A program made the position numbers and the translations under genes. Positions 53,601-62,472 of a DNA stretch of 64,000 nucleotides are shown piece after piece. Position 1 is the first letter of the stretch. Every line of letters starts with the position of its first letter. The DNA comes from Zonotrichia leucophrys gambelii (lineage: Eukaryota; Chordata; Aves; Passeriformes; Passerellidae), in contig NC_088171.1 in assembly GCF_028769735.1 (NCBI RefSeq), forward strand, positions 60,564,216 to 60,628,215, read 5' to 3'. A model generated the notes under the pieces. That model was given only the letters and a program-made list of their open reading frames with translations. It was not told the origin of the DNA and ran no database searches.

Positions 53601-56600
53601 GAGAGGAGAGGAGAGGAGAGGAGAGGAGAGGAGAGGAGAGGAGAGGAGGGAGAGGAGAGGAGAGGAGAGGAGAGGAGAGGAGAGGAGAGGAGAGGAGAGG
53701 AGAGGAGAGGAGCGGAGCCAGAAGAAGCTCAGGAAAGAGTTCCCTCAAATTCAGAAGGCAAAAAACCACTGTGGTTTGCTCAAGTATGGGAAGAAAATCT
53801 TTTATAAAGATAAAGGTTGGAGTGAGTATGTCAAGGAGACCTATCTGGAGGAAAGACCTTTTGTCAAGATACAAAACAGGATGGGCTTGAGGTTCTCCCT
53901 GTACATGATGCTGTCAAGGGTGGGATTCCTGAAGACACTACTTTAGGAGGGCTGCAGCCCATGATCCTGCTCTTGGGGTCCAGCTGCTCAGAGCGTACTG
54001 TCTGCATATGGAGCAGAGCTGGAGGTGTGACCTCAAAGGTGCTTGTCTTGTCTGTGTTATGGACTCACCCAAAAGGGCAGCTATTGGTGTTGTCCTCAGC
54101 ATCCTCAAGAGTGGGTAGCTGTAATCCCTGACACTGGACAGGGATTTGTGCTCTGTGTCCATTGTTGAATGTTGAGATGGAGTTGCCCATGACTTCGTTG
54201 CTCTGTTTTCTTGTCGGCTGGAAAGGAACAGTTTCTGGCATTGCTTTCACATTCCCAGCTGCACAAGGAGCTTTTTCTCTTGTCCAGAAGGCAGGGCTGC
54301 TCTTATTTCCTAGGGAGGCAAACTGCAAAGGGAAAGTAGAGCACCTGAAATGCAAAGAGTAGAGAATTGGGACTGTTCAGCCTTGAGCAGAGAGGGTTCA
54401 GGGGATTTTACAGATGTGTATAAATAACTCTTATGGGTGTGAAGAGGATGAAGCCAGGCTCTTCTCAGTGCTGTTCTGTGTCAGGGTAAGATACAATGGA
54501 CACAAAATGAAATACAGGGAATTTTATTTAAACACTAAACACCGTATTTTTTTCTTTGAGGCTACCCAAACATTGGAGGTTTTCTAGAGAGATGGATTCT
54601 CTGTCCTTGGAGATGCTCATAACCTGACTGAATTTTGTCCTGAGCAGTCTGCTGTACCTGACCCTGCTTTGGGGGCAGGGGCTGAACTGGGATACCTCCA
54701 GGGGTCCCTTTCCACCTCAGCTGTTTGTGATGTTAGTGTACACTTTGCCAACCTTCATAATCCTATTCTTCAGTTAATAGACAGTGTACAAATAATAGTA
54801 TTTTGCTGTACCTTCATATGCCAAATGCAGTAGCCATAATTGGAAAAATGCTTTTCCCATATCATTAGATCAGAAATAAATCTTAAGAATATTAAGGAAA
54901 ACCTGCTGGTCCATTGAGGGTAATGTGTCATTGTAAGGTAAGATTAACCCAGTGCTGAGTTATTCATGCCACACTTGCCATGTCTTTTGAGGTAGTTCTG
55001 ATTTACTAAGAAGATGAGGCAGTGCTGCTTGATGCCTGAAGTAGAGACATGTAGGGTGTTTTATTCTTGTTGAGGAGATAAAAAGGCACAAGCAACTTGG
55101 GTACTGAGCAGATGTAGTGAGAAGCAAACACTCTGTTATGTTCGTGTATGGCACAAAGACAATAATACCACATAGACTTTCTGACATTGTCTTTTAAAGG
55201 TTTATGACTGTATTTAGACCTGTTGTTCTGATTTTTTAAATATTTTGGTAACTGGTAGCATTAGTTGTATTCCAGGTACCACATGACTGTTCTACATCTG
55301 AAACTTGGAAAATTAACAATTGTTCCTGGTTGGAAAAAAACCTGGTCCTTGTTCTATGGGTATTCTGTATGTGAATAAAATCTCCTAGTAACATAAATCA
55401 CTAGGGTCATCCTACATGCTATTTAAAAAACAGCATACCTCTAAATCTAGAAATGTGAAAAATGTCTCACAACAACTCTTTCCCTATAATTCCTTTTTTC
55501 AGGCTACTACACCTTCCTCTTCTTCAGATAAACCAGATTTCTCCCCAGGCATGTCAGAGAAAACCCAGACTCCCACAGTGGCCCCAGAGAATGCCACTGA
55601 AGGTGAGATCATGCTACTTCCCACTAATGCTGCACCATCCGAGCCCATGCAGCTGTTCACACCACCTGCTACTGCTGCTCAAGCAGGTAATGTTTCAACA
55701 GAGCTGATGATCTGAGGGGTACCTGCAGGTTGGACAGAGGGTGGACATGACTTTTCTACTGTCAGGCTTCCAACCTGTTGTTAGTGAGAGGTCATACTTT
55801 ACCCAAATGTTACATAATCCCACTTTAAACCTGTAGACCTACAGTAACACTGCAGACTTTAGACCCTGTAGTCACTTAATTCTGAGGCAAAACCCTGACC
55901 AAGTCCACCATTGTGAGAAATGACAACTCAAGGAAATACAGCAAAGTAAAAAGCCAAGATTAAAGACCTGTTTCAAATGTTTTAGGTTTTGGTTTTGTTT
56001 TTTTGTTTTTTTTTTTTACTTTGTAAGCAATACCTGAAGCTTTCTGGGATTTCAGAATAGTCTCTTGAAGCCATATTGTTGTTTTTGGTGTGTCTCTTCA
56101 GAGCACTGCTCCCTCTCAGAAACTCTGCAGTAGAAGCCTATCCATAGTTGCCAGACACCATGCAGCAACATAGATGGAACCTGAGGAAGCTCAGTCCTTA
56201 ACAGTGGAGAACATGGCCTCCAAATCCTGGGAAAACAAAATTTTGCTCTAATTTCAAAACTGTGAGGAAGCTTATCACACTTAAAGCTGCAGAACAGTTG
56301 GTTTTATTTTGAAAAGGACTTCTAACTACCTGTCCTCTGTAGTTGTGTTAAATTCTGTGTGTATGTTCATGTATCTCCTTTCTCCTGCTGAGTTTCCTGC
56401 CTCCTGTGCACACTGACAAAGGGTTAGAAGGACCACAAGAAGCAGAGAAGCACAGATGTGTGTTTTTCTGCACTCCTAATGTACTGAGGGACGTGGAGAG
56501 CTAAGCCCTTTGCTTCCTGGTAGAGGAAGTTTGGTTTGGAACATTCTTGACACCCTCTACCAAAATGCAACCTGCTAGCCAGGATAGCAGTAGCAGGTAA

Positions 56601-59600
56601 GAGGAAGAGATAAGCTACAAGAGATTCCTGTCCAAGACAGTGGATCATCATTACCACTGACATTTGGCTAGGCAACTCTTCCTCCTCCTCCTGTGAAGGA
56701 GGAGGTTGAGGAAGGCCCAAAAAGGAGTTTGGAAGAAGAAACTGAAGGGAAGGTGGTGATGAATCTCACAGTAGGTACTGCTTTATACAAGGATTACCTG
56801 AAGTTTGTGTGTTCTCAGCCTGACTGTCCATAAAGTCTCAATGTCAGTCCCTCCTCTCTCATTTGGCCATCACCCTCTTCCAGCCATTTTATTATCATCT
56901 CATGTGAAGGTCCAAGTGCAAACCTTTGCTCCACAGGTGTCTAGGGCAACTTCCATGATCAATTGTGAAGCCTTGGGTGAATTTAGGTAGCAGTGACAGA
57001 AATTGTGTTGTCAGGGTCTTCATTTCATCATTTTTAGACCCATCAGCTGCCACTGCTGAGTAGCTTCTTTGGCATCTCTTCTGAGTTTGTGAGTTGGACA
57101 TTTAAAAACTAGTGAATGCTGCCTTGGGAAAACTTTTGTTCAGTGGTTTCCCAATATTAAAAGGAAGATATTTGAAACATTTGAAATACAGGACTAAGTT
57201 GTGCTTGGGAATATTTCTTCTGGGGGCTGGCTTGGTGTACTTTGGCATTTTTTGAAAGGGAAAAGTTTTCATAGACAAGGACAGGATAGCAAGTAGATTG
57301 AATGGGCAGTTCAGATAAGAAATAACCATTTGCCCTGTTATGCAAGTGGATTTTTTAAAAGGAACATGTGGACATTGGAACCTTCCTTGCAAGTGCCACA
57401 TGAACATAGGAATAGTATTTCTCGGTCAAGGAAAGTGTGATAATAAAGTTCTACTATGATGTTTTTGTCTTCCTGCACTTCCAATTACTGAGAAAAATAC
57501 ATAATTCTTTATGCAGAACATTGTTACCTCTGATATAAAGGAAGAATGAGAATGCTTTTCTCTGAAAAAGAAGCAGGGAAACTGAGGCATCATAGCTCAA
57601 GGAAAAAAAGCAACTTTTGTTTGGTAAAAGATGAAGGAATCACAGTCATGATTAAATTGATCATTATTTTATAATGCATTAATTTTTAAATTATTTTTTT
57701 AATTATTGCTGCCTGTTCTCTGTAGAGTACTTGTCAAATTTTACTTAATCCATTGCAAATGATATTTGATGATACTAAATTTATATCAGTTCCATCTGTT
57801 ATAACAATGTACTCATCCTGTTCTATATGCAGTTAAAGAACTTACTGTGTCTGCTGGAGATAACATACAAGTGGTGTTACCCAAAAATGAGGTTGAACTG
57901 AATGCCTTTGCTGTCCCACCACCATCTACAGGTCAGTTGAATGCCATGGTATACAAGGAATGCACACACTACCAACTTGTAAATGTAGACAAATTCTGAG
58001 TTGTGTGAACATCTACCACTTCAGATAAAACAATTTTTCTTATTTATAATACTGCCTATACTGCTCTAACTGCAGAGAAGATTTCCTCTGTTGGATTTTA
58101 AAGAGGAATTTTTAAGTGGCTTTTACTTTCAGAACCTGAACTTATTAGCCAGATGATTCAATCGAAAGCCTGTAATTTCTACCAAAAGACGATGAGGCCT
58201 AGATTTTAGCATCTTGCTGAAAAGCTCAGGGCAGGGGAGGTGGGAAAGTAGGTTTTGAATGTAACATTTGTCTTAAAACTGCCAGCTTCTGAATTGCAGG
58301 AGCAAGTATAAGATGTTTCATAAGTACCTATGTAAAATATGTTGGCTTCGCATGAAGAAATTTTTTGTGAAGAAGTTGATTATTTGTGAAGTCCATTACA
58401 TCCTTGCTGCTTTACCAAGTTGGAACACACTGGGAGTTTACCATGTGGTAATACTGCTTCTTTTTACAGGCTTAGGCAGTAGCAGTCATGACCTCATACT
58501 GTAGTGTTTTATCTGATGAGTGGTGAACTTGATTTCTTTGTTTTCTGGGCTTATCTTGAACACAAAACTGATTGTTCTGACACTGTGTTATTGCTCTTAG
58601 AAACAGCCTACACCTATGAGTGGAGCTTAATCAGTCACCCTGCTGACTATAGTGGGGAAATGGAGCGCAGGCACAGCCAGACTTTGAAGCTCTCTCATGT
58701 AAGTGAGCTGTAAGCTCAGGCTCGTGTTTGTGTGCTTGTGTCCTTTCACAGAACTGTAACCTGTGGGGAAGGGCACCTTGATTTGAGGAGTTCAAATAGC
58801 TTCAAGCCATCCTAAGTCTCTTCATTTGTTTGTGTCAACAAATTTATGCCAGTATCTTAGAGTGCTCTAATAATTTTCTAAGATAAAGGAAAAACTCCTC
58901 AGTGTTTGCTTCATATTCCCCACTTCCAGGCAGTGGCTAGTGGCCTTTTATGTATGTGTTTATAAAAGTAGTTTGAGGATTCAGACATCCCTATTTACTC
59001 TTTTGTGATATGATTGTCACATTTAAGCATACTTTTGTATAATCCAACATGTAACCCTATTTGTTCTGTATTTGTTTCAGTTATCAGTGGGACTTTATGC
59101 CTTCAAAGTGACAGTTTCTGGTGAAAATGCCTTTGGTGAAGGTTTTGTAAATGTCACAGTCAAACCAGGTAAATCAGTTGACTGATACAATAAACTTATT
59201 CAACACAATATTATAACACATTTATTCAACAGCATACTTATCAGTCTCTCAGTTACTGTTCGTCAAGGATATCTGGCCGTCCAGCCATACTGATGTGTTT
59301 CATATCTTGGTGTGTAGAAGGAGTTTTAAGAAAGTAGAGCTAAGGGTCCTGCTCACTGTGTTTAAGTGCTCTCTAGTTTTTCCCCCTCCTCAGGCAAAGC
59401 CTGAGGCATCATGATGCCACCTTTACTGGTCCTTTTCTCCAGCTAGGGACAGCAATCCTGTGCTGATCTGGCTCTGTCTGCAGGTTACAGTGCACAGCTC
59501 TGATCTGAATTACACCACGTAGGAGCACTGCAGTGGAACATTGCTGTGTCAGCACACTGCTCATCACTAACCTCTTCTTTGCCTTGTCCAAAAAGGACAG

Positions 59601-62472
59601 CAGATGCTGCAAAGCTGTGTGTCCTAGATTTAATCACTGGGGACTATTGATCTATAGACTTAACATAAGTTTTGCCTGGGCTTTCACTAATATTTTTATT
59701 CTCCCCCTTTTTTTCTTCCTCCCCTATCTTTCTCACAGCAGTCAGAATTAATCAGCCACCTGTTGCTGTTGCTTCACCCAAAGTGCAAGAAGTTTCCTTG
59801 CCTACAACTTCTACCTTCATCGATGGCAGTCGTATGTACTGGACCATCCTGTGCTTATATCCTACATTTTTAATATACAGTTACAACATTATTGTTTGTC
59901 AATTTCAAGTGAAATTTCTTATTTTCACTCTTCTTAGAAGTTCCCTGTATAATGATTTATTTTGGGAATATGTGTCCAGTTATAAATGATTTTAATAAAT
60001 TAAAAAATTGTAAAACACAACCTTGCACATGGAGATTGAGATGCAGTGTGTCAGAGACTGCTGCATCCAGACAGCAGCTACTCTTACAGCTTCTTCCTGT
60101 CCTGCCCAGAGAGTCTCTGTGCCAGTACAGCTGGGGCCATAGTAGAGAGCTGTCAGATAGGGTGTGATGAGGTGTTGTAACTACATTCATAATTACTGAG
60201 AACAGACAAGTCAGAAAGTGTAGAGTCTGAGACTGATTTTTTTTTTTTTAAATTCATGTGTGTGAAGAATTGCTTAGATAAATTGTACCAAAGGTAACTT
60301 GGTATGACTCTGTGGTTAATGAAGCTTGTTCAATTATACTTGTAGAGACAATTGTAGAAAACCAGTAAGGGATGAACAAATGAATTACTTAAATATTCAT
60401 TCCAGCAATTGCTACAAGAACTGATGTGTTTTTCTTCAATGAATGTAGAAAGCATAGATGATGTGAAGATAGTGAGTTACCACTGGGAGGAAGTTAAAGG
60501 TCCCCTGAGAGAGCAGAAGGCATCTGCTGACACACCTGTCTTGCACTTGTCTAACCTTGTTCCTGGAAACTACACCTTCAGGTACCTGCATGATTATTTT
60601 CTTGGGGGCTTATCTGTGATATCAGCTAAATTTTCATTTTTTTCTGTGCTTACATGTATCTCCTTAAACAAAGGAACTTAATTTTTCTTCTGCATATTAT
60701 TGCTCTTCTTTTTGCCCAGTGAAGAAACATATAAAGTGGTTTTATCAAAAAATGCCTGCAGTGATCCTTTATAACGCAAAATTACAGAAAGGAAGGTATC
60801 ATAAATTAATTATGTCCCCACTTCCAGCAGTAACAACTGTGACAGACTAATTTTTTTCCCTAGCCTAGAAGCTGGCTAGTGGTCTGAATGAAACTGTGAG
60901 TCAGGCTGTGAAAGTCATCCTCTGAAGGGTGGTGGCAGACAGAATAATATTGGCAGACTGGTCCTCACAAGACATTGTTGTGCGCTGATTTTACTAAGAG
61001 TCATTCTGTTCTTTATAAAATCATTTACCTTGCTACTGGTTTCCTCCATTTATGCATTGTTGAAGCTGGGGTCTGCCCAGATAGTGGAAGGAATGTTTGT
61101 GATTCAAAGTGCTTTAGTAAAAATCAGTCCTTTTTCTGAACTGTTTAACTTAAAGCTCAGTCTCTACAGAGGCAGACTTTCCACTGACCCAGCTTGGGTT
61201 CTTTGGCTGTCAGTGGGTTGCCTGTCAGTCAAAATATTATCTACAATCAGTAGATTGTCTTACATATATATTAACTGTGGTTTTTCACATAAGTTCCACC
61301 CAAAGTTTTACAGCTTCTGCTTCTTAATTCTGTATTTTTTACTGGAATTGTTCCATATTGGACAGTAGCAAAAATGAGTGTTAATTTTTTTCCGTGTTGA
61401 ATGGGCGGAGTCTGGCTTACAAGCAATGCTTCTAAGTGTGTTCCAAACCATAGGGAATTAAGAAGCCAGTTGTTGCATCTCTGCACCTTTGAGGTAGGCT
61501 GACTAATGTGAACAAAAAAGTCCAGTGCCCTTGATATGCATGGATGTGCACTCATTGCAAAATGTATGGGTTCCCTACTGTCTGAGATAATGAACACTAG
61601 TTTTGTTCCCTTCCATGTGGTCAGCTGTATGCAGTTTTCATAACAAAGGTGGATTACAGATTAATTGGTCACCTTTGGAGTGCCTGCAGTAGTCTCATTT
61701 TAAGATTATTTTGTGCTTCTGAGAGGCTGTAATGTCTGAGGTTTTTTAAACCCTGTACATTTTTAGTTTTGTAACTTGACATTGATGTTATTTAAAATTA
61801 GTAATGATGTGCCACAAAAAAATAAGAAGTGAGGATCTGCTACTGTTCTATAAGCAGAGCTTCTGAACATCCAGAGTAGTTTTAGATGTTTCTCTGTACT
61901 GTTTCACTATAGGTGATGAATAAAATCCTTGTTTTTTACTGAGTACATTTCTAAAAGATTTGGTAGTGAATGGTGAAGTTGCTGTTGATAGCAGGTATAG
62001 GGATTCAGAATATCTAGTTTTGTTTTTTGGATTTTTTTTTTGTGAAATGTTGAAAGTTGGCTTTGTAAAGTTTTCTGAATTTCTTTCTTGCCTTAGCTGA
62101 GGGATATGTGTGTCTGAAGCAGAAGTTCATATAATTTAATCAGTGGTTTTTGTTTAGGTGGTGTTTGAAAAAGTGCCAGAAAAAGATTAATGCTTCCATT
62201 TGGCAGAAGTTCATCTTAACAGATTCTGTTTTTCCTGTTGTAGACTCACAGTGATTGATTCGGATGGAGCAGCCAACTCCACCATTGCATCTCTGACTGT
62301 CAACAAGCCAGTGGATTACCCACCTATTGCTAATGCAGGACCGAATCAGGCTGTCACTTTGCCCCAGAACTTCATCACACTGAATGGAAACCAGAGCAGT
62401 GATGACCATGAAATTGTCAGCTATGAGTGGTCACTTAGTCCCAAAAGCAAAGGCAAGGTTGTAGCAATGCAG
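38623..62472 (+). CDS. KIAA0319: KIAA0319, N-terminal 581 codons over nine coding exons (3' end outside window)
   Basis: This is the bird orthologue of KIAA0319, a type I membrane glycoprotein of neurons linked in mammals to neuronal migration, axon growth and dyslexia susceptibility. Exons: 38623-38671, 47304-48073, 55503-55686, 57833-57931, 58601-58698, 59081-59168, 59739-59831, 60449-60581, 62244-62472. All junctions are GT-AG and phases agree. Domains in order: signal peptide (residues 1-17), MANSC domain with nine cysteines (about 20-104), acidic and Ser/Thr/Pro-rich linker with N-glycosylation sequons (about 105-334), PKD 1 (about 335-431), PKD 2 (about 436-524), start of PKD 3 (from about 530). 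Residue order and exon joins match mammalian KIAA0319 rather than its paralogue KIAA0319L as far as I can recall. The remaining PKD repeats, transmembrane segment and tail lie beyond the window. The start ATG has a strong Kozak context and is followed directly by a hydrophobic signal sequence. Confidence 0.93.
40880..41560. mobile_element. Avian interspersed repeat, probably an LTR, family not assigned
   Basis: The GC-richer block reads as a decayed copy of a repeat I recall from bird genomes, with repeated phrases such as 'ggggtcacaggtcctgctgg', 'gtggatctccatgg' and 'gcaggggaatccctgc'. It ends near 'gccacataaaccta'. The open frames at 40781-41291 are by-products of this repeat. Orientation and ends were not determined. 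Confidence 0.55.
45259..45268. repeat. G10 homopolymer
   Basis: Ten consecutive G in an otherwise AT-rich intron. It is prone to length change and to sequencing error. Confidence 0.9.
47304..48073 (+). CDS. KIAA0319: KIAA0319 exon 3: MANSC domain and acidic linker
   Basis: A 770-nt exon, phase 1 in and phase 0 out, with acceptor at 47302-47303 and donor gag then gtatgt at 48073/48074. It encodes residues 17-273. The MANSC part has cysteines at 20, 23, 55, 59, 60, 65, 75, 80 and 86 and the strongly conserved run around 'AVISPNLETTKIMRV'. The linker is acidic with short Asp/Glu clusters and Asn-Thr-Ser and Asn-Ser-Ser sequons. The open frame continues 58 codons into the intron (see findings). 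Confidence 0.95.
48737..48786. repeat. Tandem duplication with 26-bp period
   Basis: The 24-base unit 'taaggtgcacctgttctct' plus five bases occurs at 48737-48760 and 48763-48786 with a single difference (a/g). Each copy carries a CACCTG E-box. Confidence 0.9.
49150..49600 (+). mobile_element. CR1 LINE internal fragment (ORF2, endonuclease-RT linker region)
   Basis: The order of phrases 'gatttaagacaccccaatatctactggg', 'tgataacttc', 'gggtcacaaccatgggctgcagtagagcag' and 'aggaccatctcct' follows the sense strand of CR1 upstream of its RT domain. Frames are broken. Confidence 0.65.
53536..53716. repeat. Purine minisatellite, AGGAG/GGAGA pentamer, about 180 bp
   Basis: A nearly pure pentanucleotide array has two phase interruptions, near 53571-53577 and 53645-53651. 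It is all purine on the plus strand. The open frames that read as Arg-Arg-Gly-Glu-Glu repeats (plus) or Leu-Leu-Ser-Ser-Pro repeats (minus) are products of the array and not genes. Confidence 0.97.
54360..54733 (+). mobile_element. CR1 LINE 3'-end fragment
   Basis: It starts with 'gagaattgggactgttcagccttgagcagag' and runs through the 'ggatgaagccaggctcttctcagtg' and 'ctccaggggtccctttccacctcag' blocks of CR1 in sense orientation. Confidence 0.9.
55503..55686 (+). CDS. KIAA0319: KIAA0319 exon 4: Ser/Thr/Pro-rich linker
   Basis: 184 nt, phase 0 in and phase 1 out, encoding residues 274 to 335. It is rich in Ser, Thr, Pro and Ala with an Asn-Ala-Thr sequon, so probably O- and N-glycosylated stalk sequence before the PKD array. 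Acceptor ttttttcag, donor cag then gtaatg. This is the least conserved coding part relative to mammals. Confidence 0.88.
55687..57832 (+). other. KIAA0319: Intron 4 of KIAA0319
   Basis: About 2.1 kb, donor gtaatg and acceptor tatatgcag. It contains a T-rich run near 55990-56018 and a small CCTCCTCCT/AGGAGGAGG inverted repeat near 56680. No gene is seen. Confidence 0.85.
57833..57931 (+). CDS. KIAA0319: KIAA0319 exon 5: start of PKD domain 1
   Basis: 99 nt, phase 1 to phase 1. The translated run 'VKELTVSAGDN' followed by an Asn-Glu-Val-Glu-Leu motif is the first strand region of PKD 1. Acceptor tgcag, donor cag then gtcagt. Confidence 0.93.
57932..58600 (+). other. KIAA0319: Intron 5 of KIAA0319
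   Basis: 669 bases between donor gtcagt and acceptor ctcttag. Nothing else is recognised. Confidence 0.9.
58601..58698 (+). CDS. KIAA0319: KIAA0319 exon 6: middle of PKD domain 1
   Basis: 98 nt, phase 1 in and phase 0 out. It carries the Tyr-Glu-Trp motif typical of PKD strand C, followed by Ile-Ser-His-Pro. Acceptor ctcttag, donor cat then gtaagt. Confidence 0.95.
58699..59080 (+). other. KIAA0319: Intron 6 of KIAA0319
   Basis: 382 bases, donor gtaagt and acceptor tttgtttcag. Nothing else is recognised. Confidence 0.9.
59081..59168 (+). CDS. KIAA0319: KIAA0319 exon 7: end of PKD domain 1
   Basis: 88 nt, phase 0 in and phase 1 out. 'GLYAFKVTVSGENAFGEG' is the closing Gly-x-Tyr-x-Phe-x-Val-Thr-Val strand pair of the PKD fold, followed by an Asn-Val-Thr sequon. 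Confidence 0.95.
59169..59738 (+). other. KIAA0319: Intron 7 of KIAA0319
   Basis: 570 bases, donor gtaaat and a long pyrimidine tract before the tandem acceptor cagcag. Nothing else is recognised. Confidence 0.9.
59739..59831 (+). CDS. KIAA0319: KIAA0319 exon 8: start of PKD domain 2
   Basis: 93 nt, phase 1 to phase 1. It encodes the 'NQPPVAVASP' entry strand and the Ile-Asp-Gly-Ser motif of PKD 2. The acceptor is a NAGNAG pair (ag at 59737-59738 or 59740-59741), and the first choice is given here. The donor is GTC then gtatgt, with an unusual C at the last exon base. Confidence 0.93.
59832..60448 (+). other. KIAA0319: Intron 8 of KIAA0319
   Basis: 617 bases, donor gtatgt and acceptor gaatgtag. 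A T tract lies at about 60238-60249. The open frame at 59672-59989 is exon 8 plus intron read-through and not a gene. Confidence 0.9.
60449..60581 (+). CDS. KIAA0319: KIAA0319 exon 9: middle of PKD domain 2
   Basis: 133 nt, phase 1 in and phase 2 out. Joined to exon 8 it gives Gly-Ser-Gln-Ser, then Asp-Asp and the 'IVSYHWEE' strand. It ends in 'GNYTF' with an Asn-Tyr-Thr sequon. Confidence 0.95.
60582..62243 (+). other. KIAA0319: Intron 9 of KIAA0319
   Basis: About 1.66 kb, donor gtacct and acceptor cctgttgtag. No repeat family or other exon is recognised. Confidence 0.88.
62244..62472 (+). CDS. KIAA0319: KIAA0319 exon 10: end of PKD 2 and start of PKD 3
   Basis: 229 nt, phase 2 in and phase 0 out. 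It begins with the 'LTVIDSDGAANST' closing strand of PKD 2, then a Val-Asp-Tyr-Pro-Pro linker, then PKD 3 with 'ANAGPNQAV', Asn-Gln-Ser-Ser-Asp-Asp and 'IVSYEWSL'. Donor cag then gtatgt. This is the last coding sequence in the window. Confidence 0.96.

Larger units (their letters stand above)
48074..55502 (+). other. KIAA0319: Intron 3 of KIAA0319
   Basis: About 7.4 kb, donor gtatgt and acceptor ttttttcag. It holds an early AATAAA (48482-48487), a 26-bp-period duplication, two CR1 fragments and the purine minisatellite. The 133-codon open frame at 51896-52297 shows no domain I recognise. Confidence 0.85.

Noticed and set aside
53497..53946. 149-codon plus-strand and 118-codon minus-strand frames at the minisatellite
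   Set aside because: They are low-complexity translations of a pentamer array, open only because the unit contains no stop.
56660..56715. CCTCCTCCT/AGGAGGAGG inverted repeat
   Set aside because: It is short and low-complexity, so it is expected by chance in purine/pyrimidine-rich DNA.
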